A stretch of DNA of 32,821 nt from an uncultured Acidobacteriota bacterium. GTDB taxonomy: Bacteria; Acidobacteriota; Vicinamibacteria; Vicinamibacterales; CAVVIG01. The stretch is from the NCBI GenBank assembly GCA_902825985.1, contig CADEDC010000064.1, positions 1 through 32,821 on the forward strand, written 5' to 3'. The notes under the pieces were generated by a model. That model did no database searches. It saw nothing but the letters and a program-made list of their open reading frames with translations, and was not told the DNA's origin. Shown one piece after another: positions 1 to 7,646 of the stretch; position 1 is the stretch's first letter; every line of letters begins with the position of its first letter. The translations under genes were made by a program, and so were the position numbers.

Positions 1-410
1 GGGTGCAGCACCGTGCGCATCGGGCGGCCGACACGGCTGTCGTCGAGGTCCGGTTGGTAGCCGAGTGCATACGTCCGGCCGATCATGGTGTAGTCGGGCT
101 TCAGTGCGAGAGTCGAGAACGGCGGGGCGTTGAGCAGCGCCCGCTGACGTCCGACGAAGGCCTCGGGGTCGGTGGCGAGGGTCAGCAGCCCGACCCCGTG
201 AGGGTCGTTCACATCCTCGTAAAGGGCGCCCTGCAGCCCGGACGCCGTCAGCGCCGCGCCGAGCGACGCGACGTCCGTGCAGCCACCGAACACCTGCAGC
301 TGCATGAACAGCCGGACATCGGACCGCTGGGGCTGACCGTTCCTGATTCCGCCTATCTCACTGAGATCGGGCGGTTCAGGTCCACGTCGCGTCTGCGTCG
401 GCTCTGACAT
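1..410 (-). CDS. Chlorite dismutase-family heme protein (partial, N-terminal part)
   Basis: The frame is open from an ATG at 410 down to the left edge, giving 136 residues with no stop; the C-terminal part lies outside the window. The N-terminus contains the stretch LFMQLQVFGGC, then ALYEDVNDPHGVGLL, and later KPDYTMIGRTYALGYQPDL, which I recognise from the chlorite dismutase-like family common in Acidobacteria. Family members bind heme and include true chlorite dismutases and HemQ-like coproheme decarboxylases. The heme-ligand histidine and distal arginine would lie in the missing part, so activity cannot be judged. A TATACT hexamer ends 7 bases before the ATG and no Shine-Dalgarno is visible, which suggests a leaderless message. 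The gene is divergent from the ferredoxin gene. Confidence 0.72.
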   Translation of the reverse strand, partial: MSEPTQTRRGPEPPDLSEIGGIRNGQPQRSDVRLFMQLQVFGGCTDVASLGAALTASGLQGALYEDVNDPHGVGLLTLATDPEAFVGRQRALLNAPPFSTLALKPDYTMIGRTYALGYQPDLDDSRVGRPMRTVLH

Positions 411-416
411 GGCCCC

Positions 417-422
417 AGTATA
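417..422 (-). promoter_or_regulatory. Candidate -10 element of the chlorite dismutase-like gene, leaderless geometry
   Basis: Read on the minus strand this is TATACT (5 of 6 matches to TATAAT), followed by GGGGCC and then the ATG at 410. With normal spacing transcription would begin at or beside the A of the start codon. No good -35 box was found. Confidence 0.4.
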
Positions 423-531
423 ATCCCCGCCATCGCCCGCGGGGTCTCGCCGGACCGGCCCGCGGTCGTCCGGCCGGATGCCGGGACGCGCGGCGCTGGA
501 TCTCCCGAAGCCGCAGACCTCGCCTTCAAGG

Positions 532-537
532 TATAAT
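532..537 (+). promoter_or_regulatory. Candidate -10 element for the ferredoxin gene
   Basis: A perfect TATAAT lies 71 bases upstream of the ferredoxin ATG in an otherwise GC-rich divergent intergenic region. No convincing TTGACA-like box lies 16-18 bases upstream. A second TATAAT on the same strand at 419-424 is farther away and overlaps the opposite-strand -10. Confidence 0.4.
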
Positions 538-608
538 TCGCAGGTTCTGGGCCCACAGCGGCCGGGAGAACAGTTCACCATACAGGCTTCGGACGGAGAC
601 TCGCGAGC

Positions 609-983
609 ATGCCCTTCATCATCACTGACCCCTGCATCGAGACCAAGGACACCGCCTGCGTGGATGTGTGCCCAGTAGACTGCATCCACCCGCGGAAGGA
701 CGAGCCCGAGTATGCCGCCGCGAGCATGATGTACATCCATCCGGAGGAGTGCATCGACTGCGGCGCCTGCGTGCCAGCCTGCCCGGTCGCGGCCATCTAC
801 GAAAGCGTCGACGCGACGCCATCGCACCAGAAAGACCTCGTCGAGGCGAACGCGATCTATCGGCAGGGTGATGCCGACTCGTTCGCCAAGGCCGAAGCCA
901 TCGTCAAGGCCCATGTCGCCACGCATCCGGACATCATGGCCGTGCCGGCGGCCGAGCGGCAGGCCGCGCACGCCAACTCCTAG
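609..983 (+). CDS. fdxA: Seven-iron ferredoxin (3Fe-4S/4Fe-4S)
   Basis: A 124-residue soluble electron carrier. The first cluster region has Cys9, Cys17, Cys21 and Cys25 in the pattern C-x7-C-x3-CP-x2-C; the extra cysteine two residues after the first one in 8Fe proteins is absent (IETK in its place), as expected for a 3Fe-4S site. The second region ECIDCGACVPACPVAAIY supplies Cys48, Cys51, Cys54 and Cys58. The layout matches Thermus-type 7Fe ferredoxins, with a C-terminal helical extension of about 55 residues. GGAG at 595-598 precedes the ATG by 10 bases. It is probably transcribed alone or with the exonuclease gene that starts 62 bases downstream. The redox partner cannot be read from the context. 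Confidence 0.9.
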   Translation: MPFIITDPCIETKDTACVDVCPVDCIHPRKDEPEYAAASMMYIHPEECIDCGACVPACPVAAIYESVDATPSHQKDLVEANAIYRQGDADSFAKAEAIVKAHVATHPDIMAVPAAERQAAHANS

Positions 984-1045
984 CCTCACCCCGTCCACCC
1001 GCGGTGCGTTCCGTCAGCGGCCGCCTGCAGGTCTGGTGGTCCCCG

Positions 1046-1795
1046 ATGGCGCGCATCGCGACGTGGAACGTCAACGGCATTCGGGCTCGACACGCGCAGG
1101 TCCAGGAGTGGATGGCGCGCGACCGGCCCGACGTCGTGTGCCTCCAGGAAATCAAGGCGACCACCGATCAGATCCCGGCCATGCTGTGCGAGATGGAGGG
1201 TTACTGGTGCTACTGGCACGGCGGCAAGGGCTACTCCGGCGTCAGCCTGCACGTCCGCCAGGACTTCGCCGCCGCGCGGCCGCTCTTCGCGCATCCTGCC
1301 TTCGATTTCGAGAACCGTATCGTGACAGCCGCCATCGGCGATCTGACCGTGGCGTCGGTGTACGTGCCGAACGGCGGCAAGGACTTTCCGGCCAAGCTCC
1401 GGTTTCTCGAGGCGCTCGAGGGGTTCGCGCGTGAGTTCCACGATGCCGGGCGGGCCCTGGTCATCTGCGGCGACCTGAACGTCGCCCGCACCGACGCCGA
1501 CGTGCACGCGAAAGAACGGAAGCCGCGCGCCATCGGTCAGCTGCCGGAGGAGCGTGCGGTGCTCGACCGGATTGTCGCCTGCGGGCTGGTGGACGTCGGG
1601 CGCGCCCTCAACCCTGGCGACGACGCCATGTTCACGTGGTGGCCGCCGTGGCGGCAGATGCGTGAACGCAACATCGGCTGGCGCATCGACTACGTGCTCG
1701 CCAGCGACGCGCTTGCCAGCCGGGCCATCCGCTGTGCCGTGCAGAAGGACGTCGGCACGAGCGACCACGCCCCCGTTCTGGCCGAGTTCACCTGA
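1046..1795 (+). CDS. xth: Exodeoxyribonuclease III (AP endonuclease)
   Basis: A 249-residue member of the EEP (endonuclease/exonuclease/phosphatase) superfamily involved in base-excision repair at abasic sites and 3' end clean-up. Visible motifs: ATWNVNGIRAR at residues 5-15, LQEIKAT with metal-binding Glu35, SVYVPNGG, CGDLNVARTDADVH with the catalytic Asp/Asn pair, WRIDYVLAS, and the terminal SDHAPV with the catalytic His. The frame is open upstream to a GTG at 1004, but homologues begin at MARIATWNVNG, so the ATG at 1046 is chosen. Length fits the Xth family (about 250-270 residues). Aspartokinase begins 27 bases after the stop on the same strand, so the two may share a transcript, although they are functionally unrelated. 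Confidence 0.93.
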   Translation: MARIATWNVNGIRARHAQVQEWMARDRPDVVCLQEIKATTDQIPAMLCEMEGYWCYWHGGKGYSGVSLHVRQDFAAARPLFAHPAFDFENRIVTAAIGDLTVASVYVPNGGKDFPAKLRFLEALEGFAREFHDAGRALVICGDLNVARTDADVHAKERKPRAIGQLPEERAVLDRIVACGLVDVGRALNPGDDAMFTWWPPWRQMRERNIGWRIDYVLASDALASRAIRCAVQKDVGTSDHAPVLAEFT

Positions 1796-1822
1796 CCCGC
1801 TGCCGCGTACGAGGTCGAACCC

Positions 1823-3034
1823 ATGTCGGTTGTGGTGCAGAAGTACGGTGGATCGAGCGTCGCCGACGTTTCGAAGATCAGGATGGTGGCCGAGCGGGTC
1901 ATGCGCACGCGGCAGCGCGGCCACGACGTGGTCGTCGTCGTCTCGGCGATGGGCGACACGACCGACGAGTTGCTGGCGCTCGCCAAACAGGTGTCGGCGA
2001 GTCCCGAGCGCCGCGAGCTCGACATGCTGCTGACGGCCGGTGAGCGGATTGCCATGTCGCTGTTGTCGATGGCGATCCGGGAGCTCGGCGGCGACGCCAT
2101 CAGCTTCACCGGCAGTCAGTCCGGCATCATCACGAACGACCGCCACGTCGACGCGCGGATCGTCGAGGTTCGGCCGTTTCGCGTGCAGGACGAGCTGGCG
2201 CGCGGCCGCATCGTCGTCGTGGCCGGCTATCAGGGCGTCTCGTATCGACGAGAGATCACGACGCTCGGCCGCGGCGGCAGCGACACCACGGCGATTGCGC
2301 TGGCGGCGGCCCTCGGGGCCGAATACTGCGAGATCTGCTCGGATGTCGACGGCGTCTACAGTGCGGATCCGCGGGTCGTGCCATCGGCCTCGCGGATCGG
2401 CACGCTGTCCTACGAGGAGACGCAGGAACTCGCGGAGGCGGGGGCGAAGGTGCTCAACGCCCAGGCCGTCGAGTTCGCGAAGGACAAGGGGATCGCGATC
2501 TACGCGCGGGCGACCGCCTCGCCGTTGCCGGGCGCGGATCCGGCCGCCGACGGCACGGTCGTCCGGCTGCATCCGCCTCGCATGCCAGGACGCGTGGTCG
2601 GGGTCGCCAGCGAGAAGGACCTGCTGTTCGTCGAGTCCACGGCGGCACTGTCCGACCTGGCCGTCGTCCTCGACGAGCTCGGCGTCTCGGGCAAGCAGCT
2701 GCGACACCTGGCGGGCACGACGTCGATGGTCGTGTCGCGCGAGAACCTCCACGAGGAGGCCAAGGTCCGCGGCCGGCTCCGCGAGCGCTTTGGCGACAAG
2801 GTGCGCATTACCGACGGGCTGGCGGCGGTCAGTGTGATTGGCGCCGGTATCAACGCGACGTTCGCCCAGCTGCGCCGCGGGTCGGCCGTGCTGCAGGATG
2901 GCGGACTCGCCGTGCACGACATCGCCACCTCGTCCTTCCGCATCACCTGGATGATCGATCGCGCCGAACTCGACACCGCGGTCCGGATGCTCCATCGCAC
3001 CTTCGTGGACGATCGCGGCGAGCCGACGCCCTAG
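1823..3034 (+). CDS. lysC: Aspartate kinase
   Basis: A 403-residue monofunctional aspartokinase that phosphorylates L-aspartate to 4-phospho-aspartate, the first step toward lysine, threonine and methionine. The N-terminal amino-acid kinase domain (about 1-235) begins [13 protein letters not shown] and contains [37 protein letters not shown], written here only as landmarks: RGGSDTTA, then [12 protein letters not shown]. The C-terminal third (about 260-400) resembles a pair of ACT domains, the site of feedback control by end-product amino acids. Length is typical. GAGG at 1811-1814 lies upstream of the ATG. There is no homoserine dehydrogenase fusion. Peptidase T follows after 17 bases. Confidence 0.95.
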   Translation: MSVVVQKYGGSSVADVSKIRMVAERVMRTRQRGHDVVVVVSAMGDTTDELLALAKQVSASPERRELDMLLTAGERIAMSLLSMAIRELGGDAISFTGSQSGIITNDRHVDARIVEVRPFRVQDELARGRIVVVAGYQGVSYRREITTLGRGGSDTTAIALAAALGAEYCEICSDVDGVYSADPRVVPSASRIGTLSYEETQELAEAGAKVLNAQAVEFAKDKGIAIYARATASPLPGADPAADGTVVRLHPPRMPGRVVGVASEKDLLFVESTAALSDLAVVLDELGVSGKQLRHLAGTTSMVVSRENLHEEAKVRGRLRERFGDKVRITDGLAAVSVIGAGINATFAQLRRGSAVLQDGGLAVHDIATSSFRITWMIDRAELDTAVRMLHRTFVDDRGEPTP

Positions 3035-3051
3035 CGGTAGCGTGGATCCCC

Positions 3052-4290
3052 ATGACTGAAACAGTCCTCGATCGCTTCCTCCGATACGTACGCTACGACA
3101 CGCGGGCCGACGAGACGTCGACGACCTACCCCAGCACCGCCGGCCAGCTCGCGCTCCTGCGCGACCTCGCCGAGGAACTGCGGTCGCTGGGGCTGGTCGA
3201 CGTCGTCATGGATCAGTTCGGCTACGTCATGGCCACGATTCCGGCGACGACCGCCAAGGCCGGCGTGCCGGTCATCGGTTTCCTTGCGCATGTCGACACG
3301 TCACCGGAGATGAGCGGCAGCGGAGTCGTGCCGATCGTTCACCGCAGCTACGATGGCCGCGACCTGGTGCTGCCCGATGACCCGACGGCCGTGCTGACGC
3401 TGGCCGGGAATCCCGAACTGGAGCAGCAGTTCGGCCACGACATCGTCACGGCATCCGGCACCACGCTGCTCGGGGCCGACGACAAGGCCGGCGTCGCGGA
3501 AATCGTCAGCGCCGCGGCGTATCTGATCGCCCACCCCGAGATTCCACACGGCGCGGTGCGCATCGGGTTCACGCCGGACGAGGAGATCGGGCGCGGCACG
3601 CAGCATTTCGACGTCTCGCGATTCGGCGCGTTCTGTGCCTACACGCTGGATGGCGGCAGCCGCGGCGAGGTGGAAAGCGAGAGCTTCTCTGCCGATGCGG
3701 CGACGGTGACGTTCATCGGGTTCAACACGCATCCCGGCTATGCCAAGGGGCGCATGGTGAACGCGATCAAGGTGGCGGCGGCGTTCCTGGCCAGCCTGCC
3801 GGGTGATCGGCTGTCACCGGAGACCACCGAAGGGCGCGAGGGGTTCGTGCACCCCTACACCATGACGTCGTCGGTGGAACGGGCGACAGTGCGGTTGATT
3901 CTGCGCGATTTCACCGCCGCCGGCCTGACAGAGAAAGCACAGCTCATCGAGCGGCTGGCGGCCCGGGCGGTCGAGGCCCATCCTGGCGCGCGGGTGGAGA
4001 TTGCCGTCGAGGAACAGTACCGCAACATGGGCGAGGTTCTGGCCCGCCATCCCGAAATCGTCGAGCACGCCTGTGAAGCGATGCGGCGGGCCGGCGTCGA
4101 CGTCCGTCGCCACGCCATACGCGGCGGGACCGATGGCTCGAAACTCTCCTTCATGGGCCTGCCGACGCCGAATCTTGCAGCCGGGGAACACAACTTCCAT
4201 TCCCGGCTCGAGTGGGTCTCGGTGCAGGACATGGAGAAGGCGGTCGAATCGATCGTCCACCTCTGCCGGATTTGGGAAGAGCGCGGCTGA
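3052..4290 (+). CDS. pepT: Peptidase T (tripeptide aminopeptidase, M20B)
   Basis: A 412-residue zinc metallopeptidase that removes the N-terminal residue from tripeptides in the cytoplasm. Family landmarks are all present: the first metal ligand motif FLAHVDTSPEMSG (His80, Asp82), LGADDKAGVAEI with the bridging Asp, FTPDEEIGRGTQHFD with the catalytic Glu, YTLDGG with a further Asp ligand, FIGFNTHPGYAKGRMVNA of the lid domain, and IRGGTDGSKLSFMGLPTPN plus GEHNFHSRLEW with the final His ligand. Length equals that of E. coli PepT (about 408). It begins 17 bases after lysC. The stop is only 4 bases from the convergent stop of the next gene, so no separate terminator fits between them. Confidence 0.95.
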   Translation: MTETVLDRFLRYVRYDTRADETSTTYPSTAGQLALLRDLAEELRSLGLVDVVMDQFGYVMATIPATTAKAGVPVIGFLAHVDTSPEMSGSGVVPIVHRSYDGRDLVLPDDPTAVLTLAGNPELEQQFGHDIVTASGTTLLGADDKAGVAEIVSAAAYLIAHPEIPHGAVRIGFTPDEEIGRGTQHFDVSRFGAFCAYTLDGGSRGEVESESFSADAATVTFIGFNTHPGYAKGRMVNAIKVAAAFLASLPGDRLSPETTEGREGFVHPYTMTSSVERATVRLILRDFTAAGLTEKAQLIERLAARAVEAHPGARVEIAVEEQYRNMGEVLARHPEIVEHACEAMRRAGVDVRRHAIRGGTDGSKLSFMGLPTPNLAAGEHNFHSRLEWVSVQDMEKAVESIVHLCRIWEERG

Positions 4291-4294
4291 TCGC

Positions 4295-4696
4295 TCAGCG
4301 GCCGCGGGTCTTGCGGGTCCCGCCGGCCGACCGGCTCGACTTCCTTGGCTTACTCGACGTCGCCGACTTCCTCGACGTCGCCGACTTCGCAGACTTGGCC
4401 GACTTCGCAGACTTGGCCGACTTCGCAGACTTGGCCGACGAGCGTCCGGTCGAGGCCGGTGTGGCGCGCCGCTTCGACGTTTTCCCCGCGGCGCTGCGGG
4501 TTTTCGATTTCGATGATCGCTTCCGCGGCGCCGGGACTGCCGCGCCGGCCTCGCGCGCTTCGCTGAGCCCGATGGCGATCGCCTGTTTCCGGCTGGTGAC
4601 CGTCCGGCCGGAACCGCCGGACTTCAGCGTCCCGCGCTTCCGTTCGCGCATCGCACGCGCGACTTTTTCAGATGCCTTGCGTCCGTATTTGGCCAC
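4295..4696 (-). CDS. Basic Ala/Lys/Ser-rich DUF6496-domain protein
   Basis: A 133-residue very basic protein from a GTG start, preceded by a GAGGGGG Shine-Dalgarno 4-5 bases upstream. Residues 1-55 (MAKYGRKASEKVARAMRE, then GTLKSGGSGRTVTSRKQAIAIGLSEAR) match what I recall as the DUF6496 family, small proteins often found near ferritin-like stress genes. The rest is low complexity, dominated by KS, RS and seven consecutive AKS-type triplets, reminiscent of histone-H1-like tails; DNA or RNA binding is an inference from charge only. The triplets come from an 18-bp tandem repeat in the DNA. It lies downstream of the DUF892 gene but a strong hairpin separates the two. Confidence 0.7.
   Translation of the reverse strand: MAKYGRKASEKVARAMRERKRGTLKSGGSGRTVTSRKQAIAIGLSEAREAGAAVPAPRKRSSKSKTRSAAGKTSKRRATPASTGRSSAKSAKSAKSAKSAKSAKSATSRKSATSSKPRKSSRSAGGTRKTRGR
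4383..4436. repeat. Three perfect 18-bp tandem repeats inside the DUF6496 gene
   Basis: The unit GACTTCGCAGACTTGGCC (plus strand) occurs three times without a mismatch at 4383-4400, 4401-4418 and 4419-4436. Diverged copies with GACGTCGCC continue to the left (about 4338-4382). On the coding strand each unit encodes two AKS triplets, so unit gain or loss keeps the frame. Confidence 0.9.
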
Positions 4697-4728
4697 GCGT
4701 CCCCCTCTGAGTCTGCAAGGAACGAACG

Positions 4729-4752
4729 GAGCGGCCGCGTCTGCGACCGCTC
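4729..4752 (-). terminator. Intrinsic terminator-like hairpin after the DUF892 gene
   Basis: On the minus strand a 10-bp stem (one G-T pair) closes on an AGAC tetraloop, starting about 35 bases after the DUF892 stop. It is followed by CGTTCGTTCC, a T-enriched tail. It should separate DUF892 transcription from the downstream DUF6496 gene. Confidence 0.65.
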
Positions 4753-4786
4753 CCTGGTGCGGACAACGCAGGTGCCGATGGCGCCG

Positions 4787-5449
4787 CTAGCGGGAGCGTG
4801 AGCGACCGGCCGCTGCCGACCTGCCGCCCTTGCGACGGCCGGTGGTGCCCCGATCGGCCGCCATCTGCCGCGCCTCGCCGCGGGCCGCCGCCCCGACCCG
4901 ACCCCGGCGCGGCATGCTCATCGGTACGTCGGCGTCTTCCGTCGCCTCGTCTTCGGTATCCGCGGCGGCCTGATTGACGAATCCCTCGGCGATGCCGGTC
5001 AACCGCTGGTCGGTCTCCTTCTCCTCGTCGAGCGTCTCTTCGAACAGCGACGCCACGCCGCTGTGGCCCAGCAGGGTCGCCCACACGCGCATCGTGCCGT
5101 ACGCAGCGATTTCGTAGTGCTCCACCTTCTGCGCGGCGGCGATGATGAGGGCGTCACGGGTATCCTTGTCCTCCGCCTCGCGCATCATGTCGTCGCCTTC
5201 CTTCAACAGGTACTGCATGCCGATGCATTTCTTGCCCTTGGGCCGCAGTTCGAGCTGGTCGAACGCCTGTTCGAGCCGCTCGATCTGCCGTTCGGTCTGC
5301 TGCAGGTGGTCCGCGAGCGCCTGCTTCAGCTCTGGCGCGGTCGCCTTCTTCATGATCTTCGGCAGCGCCTTGGTGATCTGCTTCTCGGCGTCGTAGATGT
5401 CCTTGAGTTCGTCTTCGAGCAGCGCGTCGAGGGAATCGAGGCTGGGCAT
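4787..5449 (-). CDS. DUF892 (YciE/YciF) ferritin-like protein
   Basis: A 220-residue protein. Residues 1-160 form the ferritin-like four-helix domain seen in YciE/YciF: LDALLEDELKDIYDAEKQITKALPK-like opening with the metal-ligand Glu residues, HLQQTERQIERLEQAF, then QKVEHYEIAAYGTMRVWA and LDEEKETDQRLTGIAE carrying further Glu/His ligands. The last 60 residues are an acidic patch followed by a very basic Arg/Gly/Ala tail, an extension not needed for the fold. The ATG at 5449 is chosen because GGAGGA stands 6 bases upstream; a longer open frame to 5515 lacks this. Family members are stress-associated; exact metal chemistry is unknown. Confidence 0.85.
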   Translation of the reverse strand: MPSLDSLDALLEDELKDIYDAEKQITKALPKIMKKATAPELKQALADHLQQTERQIERLEQAFDQLELRPKGKKCIGMQYLLKEGDDMMREAEDKDTRDALIIAAAQKVEHYEIAAYGTMRVWATLLGHSGVASLFEETLDEEKETDQRLTGIAEGFVNQAAADTEDEATEDADVPMSMPRRGRVGAAARGEARQMAADRGTTGRRKGGRSAAAGRSRSR

Positions 5450-5552
5450 GGGCACTCCTCCGGGAAGTAGGTAATCGGGTTCCGATCCGACAAGGGTGTA
5501 GCAAGACGCGTGCACACGCGGGAAGGGAAGGCGGCGGGTTGCGTCACGAAAC

Positions 5553-5582
5553 CGGCACTCGCAGCTGCCGGTGCGAGTGCCG
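5553..5582 (-). terminator. Perfect 11-bp hairpin after the LecA-like domain gene
   Basis: CGGCACTCGCA (5553-5563) and TGCGAGTGCCG (5572-5582) are exact inverted copies around an 8-base loop, 21 bases downstream of the stop at 5604. On the minus strand it is followed by GTTTCG, a short T-tract only. Confidence 0.6.
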
Positions 5583-5603
5583 AGTGCGGAACCGCGCGGG
5601 CAA

Positions 5604-6494
5604 CTAACGGCGACGTCCGCTGCCGGAGCGATCGTTGGACAGCATCACGGCGAACGCTCCGGTGTTGTCCGAGACATGGCCGTCGTTGATGCCGAGCATC
5701 AGCTGCCCGGCCGCCGGCATGGCGATCGGTTCGCGGTTGGATCCGATGGGAAACGCTGGCCCCGAACCGACACGCGCGATGAGTCCGCCAACCGGCATCT
5801 CGGGTACCGGCACGCCGGCCGCCGCCGGCACGTTCGGGTTGCCGTCGGGTCCTGCCGTGTGCCCTGGGTCGGTGCTGACCTGGATTTGGCCGGTGGCCGA
5901 GAACGCGACGCGCTGTCCACGGGAGACGCGTACGCCGGTGGGCGTCCAGTCCTGGTTGCCGCTCACCCGGACCGCGCCGCGCGGCACCGAGGTGTCGGCG
6001 TCGGCATCCGACCCCCGCGTCGACGTCGGTGCGGCGTTGGCGAACTGCGGATACAGGCGCCGCGCAGCCGAGGCGTCCAGGTAGATGCGAGCGACATCGC
6101 GAATGGCGAACTGCTGATCCTGGCCAGACTCGTTCTGCCATTGCACCGTGTCGCCGTTGGTCAGATTGATCAGCTTGCCGCGCTGCGCGTTACCGCCGCG
6201 CATCACCAGAAGATGCCCGGCGCCGGTCGGCAACTGTGAGAAATCAGCCGCCGACGGTTCGCCGCCGGCGAAGTCGATGAGGGCGACCTGGTCGACCGGA
6301 AATGTCCGCTCGCGTCCGCCCTCGCCGAGGTTGAGGAAGTTGTCGACGATGTTGCGGTTGCCGCTGCCGTGGAACACGACCTCGCCGCTCTGCCGCGAGC
6401 CGTCCGTCAGGACGAACGTCGCGCGCTCGGCCGCCGCCAGCTGGACGGCCAGCCCGATGCCCACGACGCCGACCAGCAATGCTCCTCGATACAT
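5604..6494 (-). CDS. Secreted protein with C-terminal PA-IL/LecA-like domain
   Basis: A 296-residue exported protein. The N-terminus (MYRGALLVGVVGIGLAVQLAAAE) is a signal peptide. Residues about 24-150 form an unassigned domain (TFVLTDGSRQSGEVVFHGSG) that looks like a small beta-barrel repeat; residues about 175-285 resemble the PA-IL (LecA)-like jelly-roll: VSGNQDWTPTGVRVSRGQRV, FSATGQIQVS, GGLIARVG, and MLGINDGHVSDNTGAFAVML near the end. LecA binds galactosides with calcium, but sugar binding here is only suggested. GGAGG precedes the ATG at 6494; longer open frames upstream are not supported. A terminator-like hairpin follows. Confidence 0.75.
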   Translation of the reverse strand: MYRGALLVGVVGIGLAVQLAAAERATFVLTDGSRQSGEVVFHGSGNRNIVDNFLNLGEGGRERTFPVDQVALIDFAGGEPSAADFSQLPTGAGHLLVMRGGNAQRGKLINLTNGDTVQWQNESGQDQQFAIRDVARIYLDASAARRLYPQFANAAPTSTRGSDADADTSVPRGAVRVSGNQDWTPTGVRVSRGQRVAFSATGQIQVSTDPGHTAGPDGNPNVPAAAGVPVPEMPVGGLIARVGSGPAFPIGSNREPIAMPAAGQLMLGINDGHVSDNTGAFAVMLSNDRSGSGRRR

Positions 6495-6650
6495 GGTGTG
6501 CCTCCGGTTCTGAGTGACCTGCAGGAACTGAAGGAGCAAGACCCGGACCGACGCGCCGATGCAGGCGCAGGAGGAATGAATCGAACGCCTGAGGCGCCAC
6601 CGGCGGCGTGGCGGTGGCGTCCCCGCGAGCTGGCGGCGAAGGGGGTCGAC

Positions 6651-6670
6651 CCGCCGCCGGCCGGCGGCGG
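6651..6670. repeat. 20-bp perfect palindrome beside the OMP terminator
   Basis: CCGCCGCCGG followed by its reverse complement CCGGCGGCGG, directly abutting the hairpin at 6669-6697. Most of it also occurs at 12005-12023 inside the RNase III gene. It is low-complexity GC sequence and may have no function. Confidence 0.4.
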
Positions 6671-6697
6671 AAACGTCGCCGGCTCGGCGACGTTTCC
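6669..6697 (-). terminator. Perfect 13-bp hairpin after the outer-membrane protein gene
   Basis: GGAAACGTCGCCG (6669-6681) and CGGCGACGTTTCC (6685-6697) are perfect inverted copies with a 3-base loop, 11 bases past the stop at 6709. No T-tract follows on the minus strand, so it could act as a Rho-independent stop or as a 3' stabilising hairpin. Confidence 0.6.
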
Positions 6698-6708
6698 GGA
6701 TGGCCGAG

Positions 6709-7374
6709 CTAGAAGCGGATGCCGATGCCGATCTGAAGACGCTGCGTGTGGGTCGTCGTGTCTTCGTCGAAGCTGTCCGTATCCGCGAGGATGGCGCCGT
6801 AGCGGTACGAGACGTCCAGGAACGCACTGCCGGCGAACGTGCGCGACACGCCTCCGAGTACCGTGAACATCGGACGATTGCTGGTGCCTGCCAGGTCACC
6901 GCCCAGCTGCACACCATAATCGTTGAGCAGCGCCTCCTCGGTCAGTTCGGTACCACCGATCGTGAAGGTGACCTCCTTGCGCAGCTGGGCCACGCCGGCG
7001 CCCACGCCGAGGTACGGCTGGTACCCGCCACCGAACGGCACGAGCAGATATTTGATGCCGGCGTTGAAGTAGTTGGCTTTCTGGGTTATCGAGGCAGACC
7101 CGCCGAGGGCATCGACGACGACCTGGGCCGAGTCTTCCATGGCGCTGGTCGCCACGTTGCGCATGCGGCCGCCCTCGAGGAACACTTCCCATTCCGTCCC
7201 GAGCTTGAAGTCGAACTCGCCGCCCAACGACAGGTCCGACGCATTGCCGAACGTCGGCCCCACGGTGAACTGCACGGCGAACGGTCCATCCGACCCGCCG
7301 GATTGTGCCGACGCACTGCCCGTCAGTCCGGCCACCAGACCGAACGCCATCACCAACCGACCGAAACCCTTCAT
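6709..7374 (-). CDS. Outer-membrane beta-barrel protein
   Basis: A 221-residue exported protein. Residues 1-23 are a signal peptide (MKGFGRLVMAFGLVAGLTGSASA, cleavage before Gln). The mature part alternates polar and hydrophobic residues in strands such as FDFKLGTEWEVFLEGGRM, KANYFNAGIKYLLVPF, YQPYLGVGAGVAQL and FLDVSYRYGAIL, and ends QRLQIGIGIRF with the C-terminal Phe typical of barrels inserted by BamA. The size fits an eight-stranded OmpA/OmpW-like barrel. GGGAGG lies 6 bases upstream of the ATG. No substrate can be assigned. It is divergent from signal peptidase I. Confidence 0.8.
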   Translation of the reverse strand: MKGFGRLVMAFGLVAGLTGSASAQSGGSDGPFAVQFTVGPTFGNASDLSLGGEFDFKLGTEWEVFLEGGRMRNVATSAMEDSAQVVVDALGGSASITQKANYFNAGIKYLLVPFGGGYQPYLGVGAGVAQLRKEVTFTIGGTELTEEALLNDYGVQLGGDLAGTSNRPMFTVLGGVSRTFAGSAFLDVSYRYGAILADTDSFDEDTTTHTQRLQIGIGIRF

Positions 7375-7646
7375 TCACACCCTCCCTACCGGACCCGTCG
7401 CATCGCGCGAGCCCGTATCGTTCGAACAGGTCGTGTCACCTGGGCTGATTTCCTGTTGCGACAGGGCTGGGGACCCACCGCCTGGAGAGGCGTCGAGTAT
7501 AGCACTGTCGAAGCGGCTCCTTCGTGCCGATTGCTATCTATACGGGCCTGCCGTGCAGCGGACAGGCGTGCCCTGCCGCGGCCGTCGAGGGCGCCAGTGC
7601 GCCGGCGACCGCAGGTCATTTGATGGTATTCTGAGCGCCTGACAGC
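7375..7646. other. Divergent intergenic region between the OMP gene and lepB
   Basis: About 270 bases without a gene. It must hold promoters for both directions. A TATTCT hexamer at 7627-7632 is a possible -10 for lepB, with transcription starting near 7639. No strong dyad or RNA gene was seen. Confidence 0.5.

Noticed and set aside
404..424. CTGACA plus TATAAT on the plus strand as a promoter for the ferredoxin gene.
   Set aside because: The two boxes are only 9 bases apart, too close for a sigma-70 promoter.
986..2995. A 669-codon open frame on the minus strand across xth and lysC.
   Set aside because: It is antisense to two clearly identified genes and its Arg/His/Asp-rich composition is typical of a GC-rich shadow frame.
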